The translations under genes and the position numbers were made by a program. A stretch of 64,000 nt of DNA from Streptomyces sp. MMBL 11-1. GTDB lineage: Bacteria; Actinomycetota; Actinomycetes; Streptomycetales; Streptomycetaceae. This document shows, in pieces, positions 45,001-52,570 of this stretch. Each line of letters opens with the position of its first letter. The stretch's first letter is position 1. The notes under the pieces were generated by a model, which was given only the letters and a program-made list of their open reading frames with translations, searched no databases and had not been told where the DNA came from. The stretch is from NCBI RefSeq assembly GCF_028622875.1, contig NZ_CP117709.1, positions 372,001 to 436,000 of the forward strand, given 5' to 3'.

Positions 45001-46431
45001 CACCGCGACCCATGCCTCCGGCCCGGCGCCCCCGGCCCGCAGCACCGAGGCCAGCGCCGCCGAACGGCGCTCCAGCTCGGCGTAGGTCAGCTCCCCCACC
45101 GCGAGGCCGTCCGCGCCGAACCGGATCAGCTCCAGTACGGTCTTCGGCTCCGGAGCACCGGCCGGCCCGGCCGCAGGCCCGGCCTCCGCCGAAGGCCCTG
45201 CGGTCAGCGCCGACAACCGGAGGTCGGGGCCGGCGCACGCCCGGTCCAGGAGGGCCAGGAGCCGCCCGGCGACACCGTCGACCGTCGCACCGTCGAACAG
45301 GTCCGTGTCGTGCTCGGTGACCACGGCCATCTCCGCGCCGCCGGACTCCACCATCACGGTGAGGTCGACGTCGGCCGTGCCCGTGTCCGGCAGCATCCGC
45401 TCGGCGCGCACGCCGGGGAGCGCCATCGCGGGTGGGTCCTGCATCACGAGGTGCGCCTGGCACAGCGGCGCGTGGCTCGGGTCCCGGGAGGCGCCGACCG
45501 CCTCGACGATCCGGTCGAACGGGACCGCCGCGCCGGCCAGGCCCGCCGCGACCGCGCGGCGGGCCCTGGCCACCAGCTCGCGGAACGTCGGATCACCGCC
45601 GATCCCCACCCGCAACGGCACCGGGTTCACGAACATCCCGACGGCGCCGGCGAACTCCGGCCCCGGCCGCCCGGACACCAGGGTGGCGACCACGACGTCG
45701 TCCTGACCGGCCGTCGTGCCCAACGTGGCGGCGTACGCGGCATGCAGCACGACGAACCGGGTGGCACGGGTGGCGCGGGCGAGCGCGTCGACCCGCGCGG
45801 TGAGACCGTCGGGGACGGCGTGGCGGCGCAGCTCCCCCCGGAAGGCGCGCAGCCTCGGGCGGGGCCGGTCGGTGGGCAGGGTGAGCAGGTCCGGCACACC
45901 GACCAGATCGCAGGCCCGGCGAGACGGGTCGTGGTCGATGACGGCCGGCGGCGCACCAGGATCCGGCAGTGGCCGGGCCGGGTCGGCGTACAGGGCGCTG
46001 ATCTCCCCGCACAGCACCGACAGTGACCTGCCGTCGACGACCGCGTGATGCGTGTTGATCACCAGGATGTGGTCGGTCGGCGTGATCCGGCCCAGACGGA
46101 TCCGGAACAACGGCCCGGTGCGCAGGTCGAACGGCTCCCGTGCGGCCCGCGCCGCGAACGCCTCCGCGTCGGCGGCGGGCACCGTCAGCACCACGACGTC
46201 CGCGGCGCCCACCGGGCCCACCCGTCCGACCGGTTCGCCGTCGGCCTCGTCGCATGTGGTGCGCAGCACCGGGTGCCGGGCCACCACCAGATCCGCCGCG
46301 CGCCGGAGCGCGTCCACCGACACGGGGCCGGCCAACCGGAACACCGCCGGGTTGTTGTGCAGCGGTGCGCCGTCGGCGAACGCCTCGAGGAACCACAGCC
46401 GTCGGGCCCCGGGCGGGAGCGGGATCGTCAT
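39001..46431 (-). CDS. Two-module nonribosomal peptide synthetase, C-A-T-C-A-T-reductase
   Basis: 2476 residues. Order: C1 with HHAVVDG near residue 127; A1 with HTSGSTGSPK near 552; T1 with GGHSL Ser near 924; C2 with HHIICDD near 1122; A2 with HTSGSTGEPK near 1642; T2 with GGHSL near 2062; and a thioester reductase with GATGFLG near 2144 and SGYDLSKW (YxxxK). My reading of the A-domain pocket gives roughly D-I-W-Q-V-V-A-I-W for A1 and D-A-G-T-M-V-H-V-C for A2. Neither matches a code I can name with confidence. The reductase should release an aldehyde (or alcohol) using NAD(P)H. Both C domains have the catalytic His, and there are no epimerase or methyltransferase inserts. C2 contains a Pro/Ala-rich insert with four 21-bp repeats. 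The upstream A-T protein should supply the first residue. Start and stop overlap both neighbours (ATGA). Confidence 0.95.
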   Translation of the reverse strand: MTIPLPPGARRLWFLEAFADGAPLHNNPAVFRLAGPVSVDALRRAADLVVARHPVLRTTCDEADGEPVGRVGPVGAADVVVLTVPAADAEAFAARAAREPFDLRTGPLFRIRLGRITPTDHILVINTHHAVVDGRSLSVLCGEISALYADPARPLPDPGAPPAVIDHDPSRRACDLVGVPDLLTLPTDRPRPRLRAFRGELRRHAVPDGLTARVDALARATRATRFVVLHAAYAATLGTTAGQDDVVVATLVSGRPGPEFAGAVGMFVNPVPLRVGIGGDPTFRELVARARRAVAAGLAGAAVPFDRIVEAVGASRDPSHAPLCQAHLVMQDPPAMALPGVRAERMLPDTGTADVDLTVMVESGGAEMAVVTEHDTDLFDGATVDGVAGRLLALLDRACAGPDLRLSALTAGPSAEAGPAAGPAGAPEPKTVLELIRFGADGLAVGELTYAELERRSAALASVLRAGGAGPEAWVAVDLPRGPDLVVAILGIWRAGAVYVPVEPLWPEPRRRAVTEAARVVLSGIPDLPEEFERVDPLLTPESLAYVLHTSGSTGSPKAVGVPHRAVAGMLARSTALVGLGADDVVAAMTSPAFDISVWELVAPLTVGARVVAMEPELVVDGPALARRLTAEAVTVVQVTPSVWAVLVAAGGVPECVRVRVSVGEALSPELAASLGGAELWNAYGPTETTIWSTAGRVRRGGRFGIGDPLDGVAVYLLNAGLRPVDDDVVGEVYLGGFPLARGYLGAPGRSATRFVADPFSPLPGARMYATGDLARRRPGGVVEFVGRVDAQLKVRGHRVEPAEVEAALRADPEVADARVAGDGDRLVAYVIPAAGRPRRPGVRERLSRVLPAYLVPSAMVSVDAFPLTSSGKLDVRALPPPAEDAAAADPLPGLETTIAEIFARLLARPVHRDDDFFLSGGHSLAAVKAVARIRATVGAEVTIRTLFAHPTVAALAAAIDGGRGSDSGAAEISDGPGMPGAVPAPPGRLSGPQHGLWILHQAGRDNGAYVVHSAFRLDGALDEADLRARFAAALAAHPVLRSAILVHDGVPRLSAAPCTDALPAKAWHTTDLSAHADPWPEAERLAARDADHPFDLTRRPLVRAHLIRTAPTTHLLTITAHHIICDDLSISILLTALTTMDPISAPRSGATAVQGPRAALSTKTSTPDLPAPARGLPGPARGFPAPAPDLPVLAPAAVGPRRRTVEFWAETLRDAPPASGPSPDHPYGTALAPTPGGSPPPESGRDPAHPRRADAAPGATHRFTVPAGLVRRFTTWCRSERATAFAGLLAVLAIVSSTRDGGDDLVVGAPVSTRPAGADDVIGMFVTTLPFRLRTNRRATPRDLLADATGVVADAMDHADISLADILTTVPAPREDHPLFRTMLVLNRETDPVSFPGLTTTPLPIDRATSRFDLTLHIREREGDWPALIDYRTDRYEADTITRIADQVLAVMEAVTRHPGLPLSHLDLLSPADRAVHTALGARSAPACPGAPDAPSPGPAVPTRPAATTVLDLIAARTARTPDATAVLDLAAAPLTYRDLDRRSSAVASRLRETGIRSEDPVAITIPSGAEAIIAILGVLKAGGCFVPIDPAQPPSRQHALITASGARTVLTRDALPATGHHEPVPIHPFQLAYVVHTSGSTGEPKGVAVQHDTLLNLTTAFIAEHGLTAAHRLLMVPPPHFDAAFGDIFPVLAAGATLVIHPDPGSLTGPDLLRLCVEHRLSAVDTAAPLWQRWVADLAGERLPLEIMMVGGDIVPAAAVRAWAKHGIPLHNHYGPTEATVCATSHRTVDGREHPTRLPIGRPLRHVRVHLLDRALRRVPVGVVGEVYIGGTAPARGYRGNPAATAAAFFADPYGAHPGARMYRTGDLARLNPQGTLEFVGRADDQVKVRGNRVEPGEVAAVLAGHPAVAEAVVVARGDRLIGYVGTRTSTTPARNAPAPAAPDPRAATPAAPDSGVGVPATPNSRAAVPDASGLRAFCADRLPAHLVPDVVVVLDALPTRSTGKVDTTALPEPPATPSVPADPPRTATERAVAAIWAAVLDRSDVDRTADFFAVGGHSLIAAHVLAAVRDRLGVTVPMRTLFTAPTVAAFAAAIDDGASADLPTIDRLRADAVPPPEIRLRTLPPPGVPPVGTPRRILLTGATGFLGRHLLAQLLAWTDADVHCLVRPGSIERLPVTDRVIPVPGDLAAPGLGLSTEDHDTLTTVDAIYHNAAVPHFAAPYDALKPAHVDATAAILRLAGDSNAPLHLISTLGVFLGDAYDGRVVTEADPPTDPSGLTSGYDLSKWVADTMAAAARGHGLSVSIHRIAAIVGDTATGTADPRSAFSRWLTGCVAAGAVPDTTEVLDMVPVDTVAAAIVALSQAPDQLCRDHHYHGDGGLTRAALAAALTSAGHPTEVVPYHRWRERMLADPAGPFAPLAFSLPEHPRPHPRFDCSRTWSAAAGAGVGFPPADERMLRRHLDFLTGAGVLSGSG
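42857..42940. repeat. Four 21-bp tandem repeats inside the NRPS gene
   Basis: Units start at 42857, 42878, 42899 and 42920, each beginning GGAA. They encode a seven-residue Pro/Ala/Gly repeat (PARGLPG-like) in a linker within C2, between its two lobes. Confidence 0.8.
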
Positions 46432-47000
46432 CGTTCCGCTCCTCGGTCGCCGAACCTGCGCCGGTACGCCGCCAGATGCTCCGGGTCCGCCCGCAGGAAC
46501 GGCGCGTCGGCGGACACCATGTGCCGCACCGCCAGCAACGGCAGTGGGCTGCGCATCGGCCGGAAGTCCGCGTTCCACAGACCGGGCGAGGACGGCGGTC
46601 CCGGGTGGAACTCACCGATCATCAGGCCGCGTTCCACGAAACCTGGCTTCAGCTCCCGCTGCGTGCGGTCGATCTCCCCGGGCGTGACGTCCGGCAGCAC
46701 CACCAGGACGGTCCGGAACCGGGCCCCCGGCCCCTCACGCGGCGGCAGGTCGGGGAACCAGTCGCGGTAGGCGGTCATCACCGCCCGCAGGTCCGGCCGC
46801 CCGGGGTGCAGGGCGAGGAAGAGCCCGCCCCGCTCCAGGGAGAGGGCCGTGTACGGGCAGACGTCGCCGCCCCGTCCCAGATCGGGATGCGGTCGGCACA
46901 GGTAGGACCGCGCCCACGCCAGCACCACCTCGGCGGGGGCAGGCAGATCCGGGTGGTCCGGCTCGAACAGCGCGACGTCACCCGCCGGGTGGCTCAGCAT
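46428..47000 (-). CDS. DUF6875-type protein of the NRPS operon
   Basis: 190 residues. The most conserved-looking block is CRPHPDLGRGGDVCPYTALS near residue 38, which fits the motif I remember for DUF6875 domain proteins (RPHPxLGRxGxVCPF). A second block reads GLMIGEFHPGPPSSPGLWN. Two Cys and several His could bind metal. It has no signal peptide or membrane segment. It overlaps the stop of the flavoprotein gene and the start of the NRPS gene, so it is translated with them. Function is unknown; such proteins recur in biosynthetic operons. Confidence 0.7.
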   Translation of the reverse strand: MLSHPAGDVALFEPDHPDLPAPAEVVLAWARSYLCRPHPDLGRGGDVCPYTALSLERGGLFLALHPGRPDLRAVMTAYRDWFPDLPPREGPGARFRTVLVVLPDVTPGEIDRTQRELKPGFVERGLMIGEFHPGPPSSPGLWNADFRPMRSPLPLLAVRHMVSADAPFLRADPEHLAAYRRRFGDRGAER

Positions 47001-48262
47001 CCCCCGCTCCGCTTCCGCAGCGCCGCGGCGAGCAACGTCGCTCCGCCGAGCCCGGCGAGCCCACCGAGGAGGCGGTTCTGCCGGCGGGCCCGGGCGAGCG
47101 CGTCGCCGTACGGGAGGCTGCTGTGGCTGATCATCGCGTACAGCGTCCGCCACCCCGGTACCAGGCTGCCGAGCGCGAAGTCGATCCGTCTGCGGGCCAG
47201 GAACACCGGTGACCGCACCCGGTCGCGCAGCTCCACGAAGTTGCGCGCGGACAACTCGGCCAGCACGTCGGTGTGCGGGCGGCGGCGGGCCTCGAACGCG
47301 GCGAGCGCGTCGCCCGGGGCGTGCTCGGCGAGACACGCGTCGAGCACCGCGCAGTCCTCGAACGCGGCGTTCATCCCCTGTCCGTAGAACGGGAACACGG
47401 CGTGTGCGGCGTCGCCGACGAGGACGACACGGTCGTGCTGCCACGGCGCGGTGCGCACCGAGACCAGGCTGCCCGGTTCGTGTGCGAGGAACTGCGTGAC
47501 CAGGTCCGGCACCAGGTCGGTCAGGTCGCCGAACTCCTCGGCCAGGAACGCCCCGGCCCGCGCCGGGTCGCGCAGCCCCGAGAACCCGGTGTCGCCGTCG
47601 AACGGCAGGAACACGGTGCCGGTCAGCGATCCGTCCGGGTTGGGGTGTGCCACCACCAGTCCCCGCCGGCTCGGCCACACGTGCAACGCCTCCGGTCGGT
47701 CGACGGCCGGGATGGTGAACTCCCGGTAGCCCCAGTCCAGGTGCGTCCGGTGGAACTCGCCGCGCACCCGGCGGTGCAGGTGCGTGCGCACGGTCGAGTA
47801 CGCGCCGTCCGCGCCCACGACGAGATCCGCCGGGAACGTCCGGGCCGGGGTCCGCACCTCGGTGCCGGCCAGGCCGGTGACACGGTGCCCGAACCACAGC
47901 CGCACTCCGGGAACCGATGCGGCGGCGTCGAGGAGGGTGAGGTTGAGGTCGTGGCGGCGGACCGAGTGGAGCACCTCGGTGTCATCCGCGCCGTAGGGCT
48001 GGTAGGTGACCCGGCCGCTGTGGTGGACGGCCCGCCCCCGCATGGGGACGGCTCTGGCCAGGGCCTCCTCCAGGAGGCCGATGTCGCGCAACGCCGCCCG
48101 CCCGCGTTCGGAGAGCCCGATGCTGATCGACACGGCTTCCGGGCCCCCCGTACCGCGCGGGTCTCCGCGCCGCTCCACCACGTCCACCCGGTGGCCCCGG
48201 CGGGCCAGCCGGATCGCCAGCATGGTTCCGGCCATGCCCGCTCCGACGACGACGACGTTCAT
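46994..48262 (-). CDS. Kynurenine 3-monooxygenase-like FAD hydroxylase
   Basis: 422 residues. The FAD motif [20 protein letters not shown] is at the N-terminus. [19 protein letters not shown] and [20 protein letters not shown] near residue 300 are the specific blocks of kynurenine monooxygenase, as opposed to general PHBH hydroxylases. The C-terminus has a hydrophobic stretch ([18 protein letters not shown]), as in membrane-associated KMOs. It would hydroxylate kynurenine or another carrier-bound or free aromatic amino acid next to an amino group. No tryptophan dioxygenase or kynureninase gene is in the window. It is coupled to the A-T gene (ATGA). Confidence 0.88.
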   Translation of the reverse strand: MNVVVVGAGMAGTMLAIRLARRGHRVDVVERRGDPRGTGGPEAVSISIGLSERGRAALRDIGLLEEALARAVPMRGRAVHHSGRVTYQPYGADDTEVLHSVRRHDLNLTLLDAAASVPGVRLWFGHRVTGLAGTEVRTPARTFPADLVVGADGAYSTVRTHLHRRVRGEFHRTHLDWGYREFTIPAVDRPEALHVWPSRRGLVVAHPNPDGSLTGTVFLPFDGDTGFSGLRDPARAGAFLAEEFGDLTDLVPDLVTQFLAHEPGSLVSVRTAPWQHDRVVLVGDAAHAVFPFYGQGMNAAFEDCAVLDACLAEHAPGDALAAFEARRRPHTDVLAELSARNFVELRDRVRSPVFLARRRIDFALGSLVPGWRTLYAMISHSSLPYGDALARARRQNRLLGGLAGLGGATLLAAALRKRSGGC

Positions 48263-49983
48263 GTCCGGCCCCTGGCCGGGTCCACCGAGGCCACCGGGTC
48301 CGTCGGAGCCACCGGGTCCGTCGTGGACAGGGCCCGGGCGAGATCGGCGGGGGTGGAGGCGTCGAACACGGTGGCCACGGACGCGTCCACGGCCAGTTCG
48401 ATCCCGATCCGGCTGACCAGCGCGGTGGCCATGAGCGAGGTGCCTCCGAGGGCGAAGAAGTCGTCGTCCGGCGCGACCGCGTCCACCGACAACACCTCGG
48501 CGAACATCCGGGCGAGGTCGTCGGCGAGCGTGCCCGACGTCCGCGGCGCGGGCTCGGCGAACGCGGCCCGGTCGAGCTTTCCGTTGGGGGTCAACGGGAA
48601 GTGCCCGACCACCTCGATCAGGTCGGGGACGAGGTGGGCCGGCAGCCGCTCGGCGAGGTACGCGCGCAGGTCCGGCACGCTCGCCCCGCTCGGCACCACG
48701 TAGCCCACCAGGTAGGCGCCGAGCGGTCCGGAGCGGGCGACGACCGCCGCCCGCGCCACCGCCGGGTGAGCTCCGAGCGCGGCCTCCACCTCGGCCGGTT
48801 CGACCCGGTGGCCGCGGATCTTCACCTGGTCGTCCGCCCGGCCGAGGAACAGCAGGTCGCCGCCCGGCCCCACCCGGACCAGGTCGCCGGTGCGGAACAT
48901 GCGCGACCCGGGCGGGCCCCACGGGTCGGCGACGAACCGCTGCGCTGTCGGCCCGGGGCGGCCCAGATAGCCGCGCGCGACCCCGGCGCCGCCGATGTAC
49001 AGCTCGCCCTCGGCGGCCGGGGCGCACGTCCCGTCCAGCACCCGTAGTTCGGTGCCGGGGATCGCCGCCCCGATCGGGACCACCGGGCCGTCGGTGAGCG
49101 GCGCGCTCATGGTGGCGCACGCGGTCGTCTCGGTCGGGCCGTAGGCGTTGATCATCCGGCGGCCTGCGGACCATCGGGCGACGAGGCCCGGGTCCAGCAC
49201 CTCCCCCGCGACGATCAGACAGGCGACCGAAGGCAGCGCCATGTCCGGCTGGGTGGCGAGCGCACTCGGTGGCATGCACACGTGGGTGACGCCGTGCTCG
49301 GCGACGAACCGGGCGAACGGTTCGCCGGGCGGGAGTCCCCCGGCCGGCGCGAGTACGAGCGTGGCCCCGGTGAGCAGCGCCATGCACAGGTCGGCGACGG
49401 CCACGTCGAAGCCGACCGACGCGTACTGCAGCACCCGGGCCCCGGGGCGGGCACCGAAGCGTTCCCGTTGCGCCGCGACGAGACGGGCGATCCCCGCGTG
49501 GGGAACGACCACGCCCTTGGGTGTCCCGGTCGAACCGGAGGTGTAGATGACGTAGGCGGCGCACGCCGGATCGGGTTCCGCCGCCGGGACGGCGGACACC
49601 GCCGCGTCCTCCAGCGCCCGCAGCTCCCCCGGTGTCAGCACCAGGGCGGGGCGGGCGTCGGCGAGCACGGCGGCCACCCGGTCGGGCGGTTGGGCGGAGT
49701 CGACCGGCAGGTACGCGGCTCCCGCGGCGAGCACGGCGACGACGGCCACCACCATGTCCGCGCCGCGCGGGATCGCGACGGCGACGATGTCGTCCGGCCC
49801 GATCCCGCGGTCCCGCAGCCCGCCCGCCACCGCGCCGGCGCGGGTGTCGAGCTCACCGTAGGAGAGGGTGCCGTCAGCGGCGACGACCGCGATCGACTCC
49901 GGGGCCCGGGCGACCTGGTGGCGGAACATCCCGACCATCGTCCCGGCCGTTGAGGAATTCACCGTATCTATTCGCGCGTCCAC
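48259..49983 (-). CDS. Stand-alone NRPS loading protein, adenylation-thiolation (A-T)
   Basis: 574 residues starting with GTG; a weak GGAG lies 12 bases upstream. The adenylation domain covers about residues 15-490 ([34 protein letters not shown]). The carrier domain is at about 500-560 with [15 protein letters not shown]. The pocket reads roughly D-V-A-C-I-A-A-A-C-K. The Asp indicates an alpha-amino acid, and the A-A-x-C end resembles Phe/Tyr-type codes. With no condensation domain, it is the natural starter module for the downstream C-A-T-C-A-T-R protein. It is the first gene of the operon. Confidence 0.92.
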   Translation of the reverse strand: MDARIDTVNSSTAGTMVGMFRHQVARAPESIAVVAADGTLSYGELDTRAGAVAGGLRDRGIGPDDIVAVAIPRGADMVVAVVAVLAAGAAYLPVDSAQPPDRVAAVLADARPALVLTPGELRALEDAAVSAVPAAEPDPACAAYVIYTSGSTGTPKGVVVPHAGIARLVAAQRERFGARPGARVLQYASVGFDVAVADLCMALLTGATLVLAPAGGLPPGEPFARFVAEHGVTHVCMPPSALATQPDMALPSVACLIVAGEVLDPGLVARWSAGRRMINAYGPTETTACATMSAPLTDGPVVPIGAAIPGTELRVLDGTCAPAAEGELYIGGAGVARGYLGRPGPTAQRFVADPWGPPGSRMFRTGDLVRVGPGGDLLFLGRADDQVKIRGHRVEPAEVEAALGAHPAVARAAVVARSGPLGAYLVGYVVPSGASVPDLRAYLAERLPAHLVPDLIEVVGHFPLTPNGKLDRAAFAEPAPRTSGTLADDLARMFAEVLSVDAVAPDDDFFALGGTSLMATALVSRIGIELAVDASVATVFDASTPADLARALSTTDPVAPTDPVASVDPARGRT

Positions 49984-50302
49984 TGCGGTTTCACACTCCG
50001 TGACCCACGAAAATCTATGAGAGGGAACGGGGGGAACTCTGTCCCATGACGCGGATCGGTGTCAACGAGATCGACGAGGCGGTCACTTCGGAACTCATCC
50101 GGTGTGCGGCCCGTAATGGCAATCGTGAGAACTTGCTCATGGAATCTTTGTCCCGCCGGTCTGTTCGGTGCCATAACCTGGCCCGTATCTCGTCAGTCGT
50201 TTCCTGGCTTGTCAGCCGCCTCCCTGGACCTGCTCGGTCACGCATTGCCGAGCGTGACCAGGTCGTGCCCGGAAACGGGTTGGCCCATCTGGAGGAGTTC
50301 GG
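49984..50302. promoter_or_regulatory. Divergent control region of the NRPS operon and the StrR-type activator
   Basis: This 319-bp region separates the A-T gene from the activator. It must carry the promoters of the biosynthetic operon and of the regulator. I looked for the published StrR/NovG-type site (GTTCRACTG-N11-CRGTYGAAC) and do not see it. The clearest dyad is at 50236-50259. Confidence 0.6.
50236..50259. promoter_or_regulatory. 8-8-8 inverted repeat upstream of the activator
   Basis: GGTCACGC and GCGTGACC are perfect 8-base inverted arms separated by 8 bases, so the half-site centres are 16 bp apart. It ends 43 bp before the activator ATG, a position suited to autoregulation. Confidence 0.5.
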
Positions 50303-51307
50303 ATGAGCGGGACATCGCTGGGTTCGCAGCCGAGGGACACGCCACCGGCGTTCGTGCCGGTCGACCAGGTGACCGAGACGTGTCTCGTGCGGGTCGCCGG
50401 CTCGAGTCCCGACCACGTCAGCGCGCTCGCGCAGTGCCCGGACGACCTCCCGCCGATCCTCGTGCACCGGCCGACCATGCGGGTGATCGACGGCGCGCAC
50501 CGCCTGCGAGCGGCCAAGCTGCGCGGGGACGCCACCATCGCCGTGCGGTTCGTCGACGGCACCGAGGAGGACGCGTTCGTCCTGGCCGTGAGCGTCAACG
50601 TGACCCAGGGGCTGCCCCTGACGCTGGCCGACCGTACCGCCGCCGCCTCCCGGATCCTCGCGTCGCACCCGCACGTGTCGGACCGCCTGATCGCGTCGAC
50701 AGCCGGATTGTCCACCAAGACCGTGGCCGCGCTCCGGCGGCGTGCAACCGGGGAAATACCTCAGTTGCACACCCGCCTCGGCCGCGACGGGAAAGTGCGG
50801 CCGCTCGACGCCTCCCACGGGCGCACGATGGCGAGTCAGGCGATTTCGAACAATCCAGATCTTTCGTTGCGGGCGATCGCCCGCATCGCCGGAATATCGG
50901 TCGGCACCGCCAGGGACGTCCGGGAAAGAATGCGCCGCGGCGAGGATCCCATTCCGCCGCGGTATCGCCTTTCCACCGGAAACCGTACGGAGAACAACGC
51001 GCCGGAAAGCAGCGCGCCGGGCCGGAAAACCGGCGGAGACAACGGCGCCGACGGCCCGTCCCGCGCCGAACGGGACCGGTTCCTGCTCTCGCTGCGCACC
51101 GATCCGTCGTTGCGGTTCTCCGAGGTCGGCCGGGCGCTCCTGCGGCTGCTCGACGCCAACACCCTCGACGCCGCGCAGTGGGACCGCCTCGCCGCCGCCG
51201 TCCCCCAGCGCTGGTCACCGGTGGTCGCCGACCTCGCCATGGACTGCGCGGCCGACTGGTCGGCGCTCGCCTGCCGGGTCCGCGGCCAGGTCCGCGCCAG
51301 CGCGTGA
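50303..51307 (+). CDS. StrR/NovG-type pathway-specific transcriptional activator
   Basis: 334 residues with GGAGG 8 bases upstream. The N-terminal ParB-like region contains MRVIDGAHRLRAAKLRGDAT, FVLAVSVNVTQGLPLTLADR and SHPHVSDRLIASTAGLSTKT. GRDGKVRPLDASHGR and a helix-turn-helix LSLRAIARIAGISVGTARDV follow near residue 195. This matches the StrR family that activates streptomycin, novobiocin (NovG) and glycopeptide clusters. It probably drives the minus-strand NRPS operon and perhaps the operon at 53895. Its last 93 bp overlap the end of the transporter gene on the other strand. Confidence 0.92.
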   Translation: MSGTSLGSQPRDTPPAFVPVDQVTETCLVRVAGSSPDHVSALAQCPDDLPPILVHRPTMRVIDGAHRLRAAKLRGDATIAVRFVDGTEEDAFVLAVSVNVTQGLPLTLADRTAAASRILASHPHVSDRLIASTAGLSTKTVAALRRRATGEIPQLHTRLGRDGKVRPLDASHGRTMASQAISNNPDLSLRAIARIAGISVGTARDVRERMRRGEDPIPPRYRLSTGNRTENNAPESSAPGRKTGGDNGADGPSRAERDRFLLSLRTDPSLRFSEVGRALLRLLDANTLDAAQWDRLAAAVPQRWSPVVADLAMDCAADWSALACRVRGQVRASA

Positions 51308-52570
51308 GTCCGGCGCGCACGCCACGGCGATCGCCGCCACCCCCTGGACCACGGCGAACAGCGCGACCACCGGAAGCAGCGCCGACGAGCCGCCGGTGAC
51401 CGCCACCGCGACCAGCGGCCAGAAGCTGGAGATCGTGACGCCCACCTGGTAGGTCACGGCGATCGCGGAGAACCGCACCATGGTCGGGAACAGGTCCACC
51501 AGGAACGCCGCCAGGCCACCGTAGATCGCTCCGTGCGCGATGGTCAGCGCGGGAAGGAACACCAGGGCGACCAGTACCGGATCGCCCGAGGACAGCCAGG
51601 CGCCCGCCGGGACCATCGCCGCCACCGAGACCACGTAGCCGAAGATCATGACCGGCCGGCGGCCGAACCGATCGGACAGCGCGCCGAACACCGGCAGGGT
51701 CACGCACTCCCCCAGGGCCGCGATCATCAGCCCGGTCAGCACGGCCGACCGCACCTGCGGCCCGGCCTCCGCCGCGTGCGCCACCAGGAACACGGTGAAC
51801 ATCGCGATCACCGACCCGGTGCCGAGGGAGGCGAGGATGCCGATCACCACGCGGCGCGGCCACTGCCGCAGCACCGTGGCCACCGGCACCCGGGCGGCGC
51901 GGTTCTCCGCCCGGCCGCGCACGAACTCCGGTGTCTCCTCGATCCCCAGCCGGACCCAGATGCCGATGCCGACCAGGACGATCGACGCCAGGAACGGCAG
52001 CCGCCATCCCCAGGTCAGGAAGGACTCCTCGGGCAGCTCGGAGATCAGCACGAAGGTCAGGTTGCTGGCGAACAGCGCCAGCGCGAAGCCCATCGCGGGC
52101 CAGCTGCTGAAGAAGCCCCGGCGTCCGGGCGGGCCGTGTTCGGTGCTGAGCAGCACCGCGCTTCCCCATTCGCCACCGATGCCGATGCCTTGGGCGACGC
52201 GCAACGTCACCAGCAGGACGGGCGCGAGGACGCCGGCCGTCTCGTAGGTGGGCAGCAGGCCGACGCCGAACGTGGCGATGCCCATGACGAGCAACGTCCA
52301 CACCATCATCGACTTGCGGCCCACCCGGTCGCCGAAGTGGCCGAACAGCAGGCCGCCCAGCGGGCGCGCGACGAAGCCGGCCGCGTAGGTGGCGAACGAG
52401 GCGAGCACACCGCCGGCGGCCGACGATCCGGGGAAGAACAGCGGGCCGAACACCAGCGCGGACGCCGTCGCGTAGAGATAGAAGTCGTACCACTCGATGG
52501 CGGTGCCGATCGTGCTCGCGATCAGCACCCGGCGGGCCGAGCGGGGGGCCGAGGTCACCCCTGCCGTCAT
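51215..52570 (-). CDS. MFS transporter of the metabolite:H+ symporter (ProP/ShiA-like) family
   Basis: 451 residues, about 12 membrane segments. IGTAIEWYDFYLYATASALV opens the protein, the loop 2-3 motif is GHFGDRVGRKSMMV, the family mark is AQGIGIGGEWGSAVLL, and the loop 8-9 motif is DRFGRRPVMI. Members usually import organic acids or osmolytes, though in clusters they can export products. It starts within the stop of the sulfatase-like gene (ATGA), so the two are translated together. Its C-terminal tail is hydrophilic and overlaps the activator gene antisense. Confidence 0.93.
   Translation of the reverse strand: MTAGVTSAPRSARRVLIASTIGTAIEWYDFYLYATASALVFGPLFFPGSSAAGGVLASFATYAAGFVARPLGGLLFGHFGDRVGRKSMMVWTLLVMGIATFGVGLLPTYETAGVLAPVLLVTLRVAQGIGIGGEWGSAVLLSTEHGPPGRRGFFSSWPAMGFALALFASNLTFVLISELPEESFLTWGWRLPFLASIVLVGIGIWVRLGIEETPEFVRGRAENRAARVPVATVLRQWPRRVVIGILASLGTGSVIAMFTVFLVAHAAEAGPQVRSAVLTGLMIAALGECVTLPVFGALSDRFGRRPVMIFGYVVSVAAMVPAGAWLSSGDPVLVALVFLPALTIAHGAIYGGLAAFLVDLFPTMVRFSAIAVTYQVGVTISSFWPLVAVAVTGGSSALLPVVALFAVVQGVAAIAVACAPDSRAGADLAADPAGERRPVGRAVHGEVGDHR

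Noticed and set aside
49968..50174. 68-residue minus-strand frame in the divergent control region
   Set aside because: It overlaps the A-T start, has no ribosome site and no recognisable motif; treated as promoter DNA.
49984..50302. A StrR/NovG consensus binding site
   Set aside because: No match to the published half-sites with 11-bp spacing could be found by eye; only an unrelated dyad is present.
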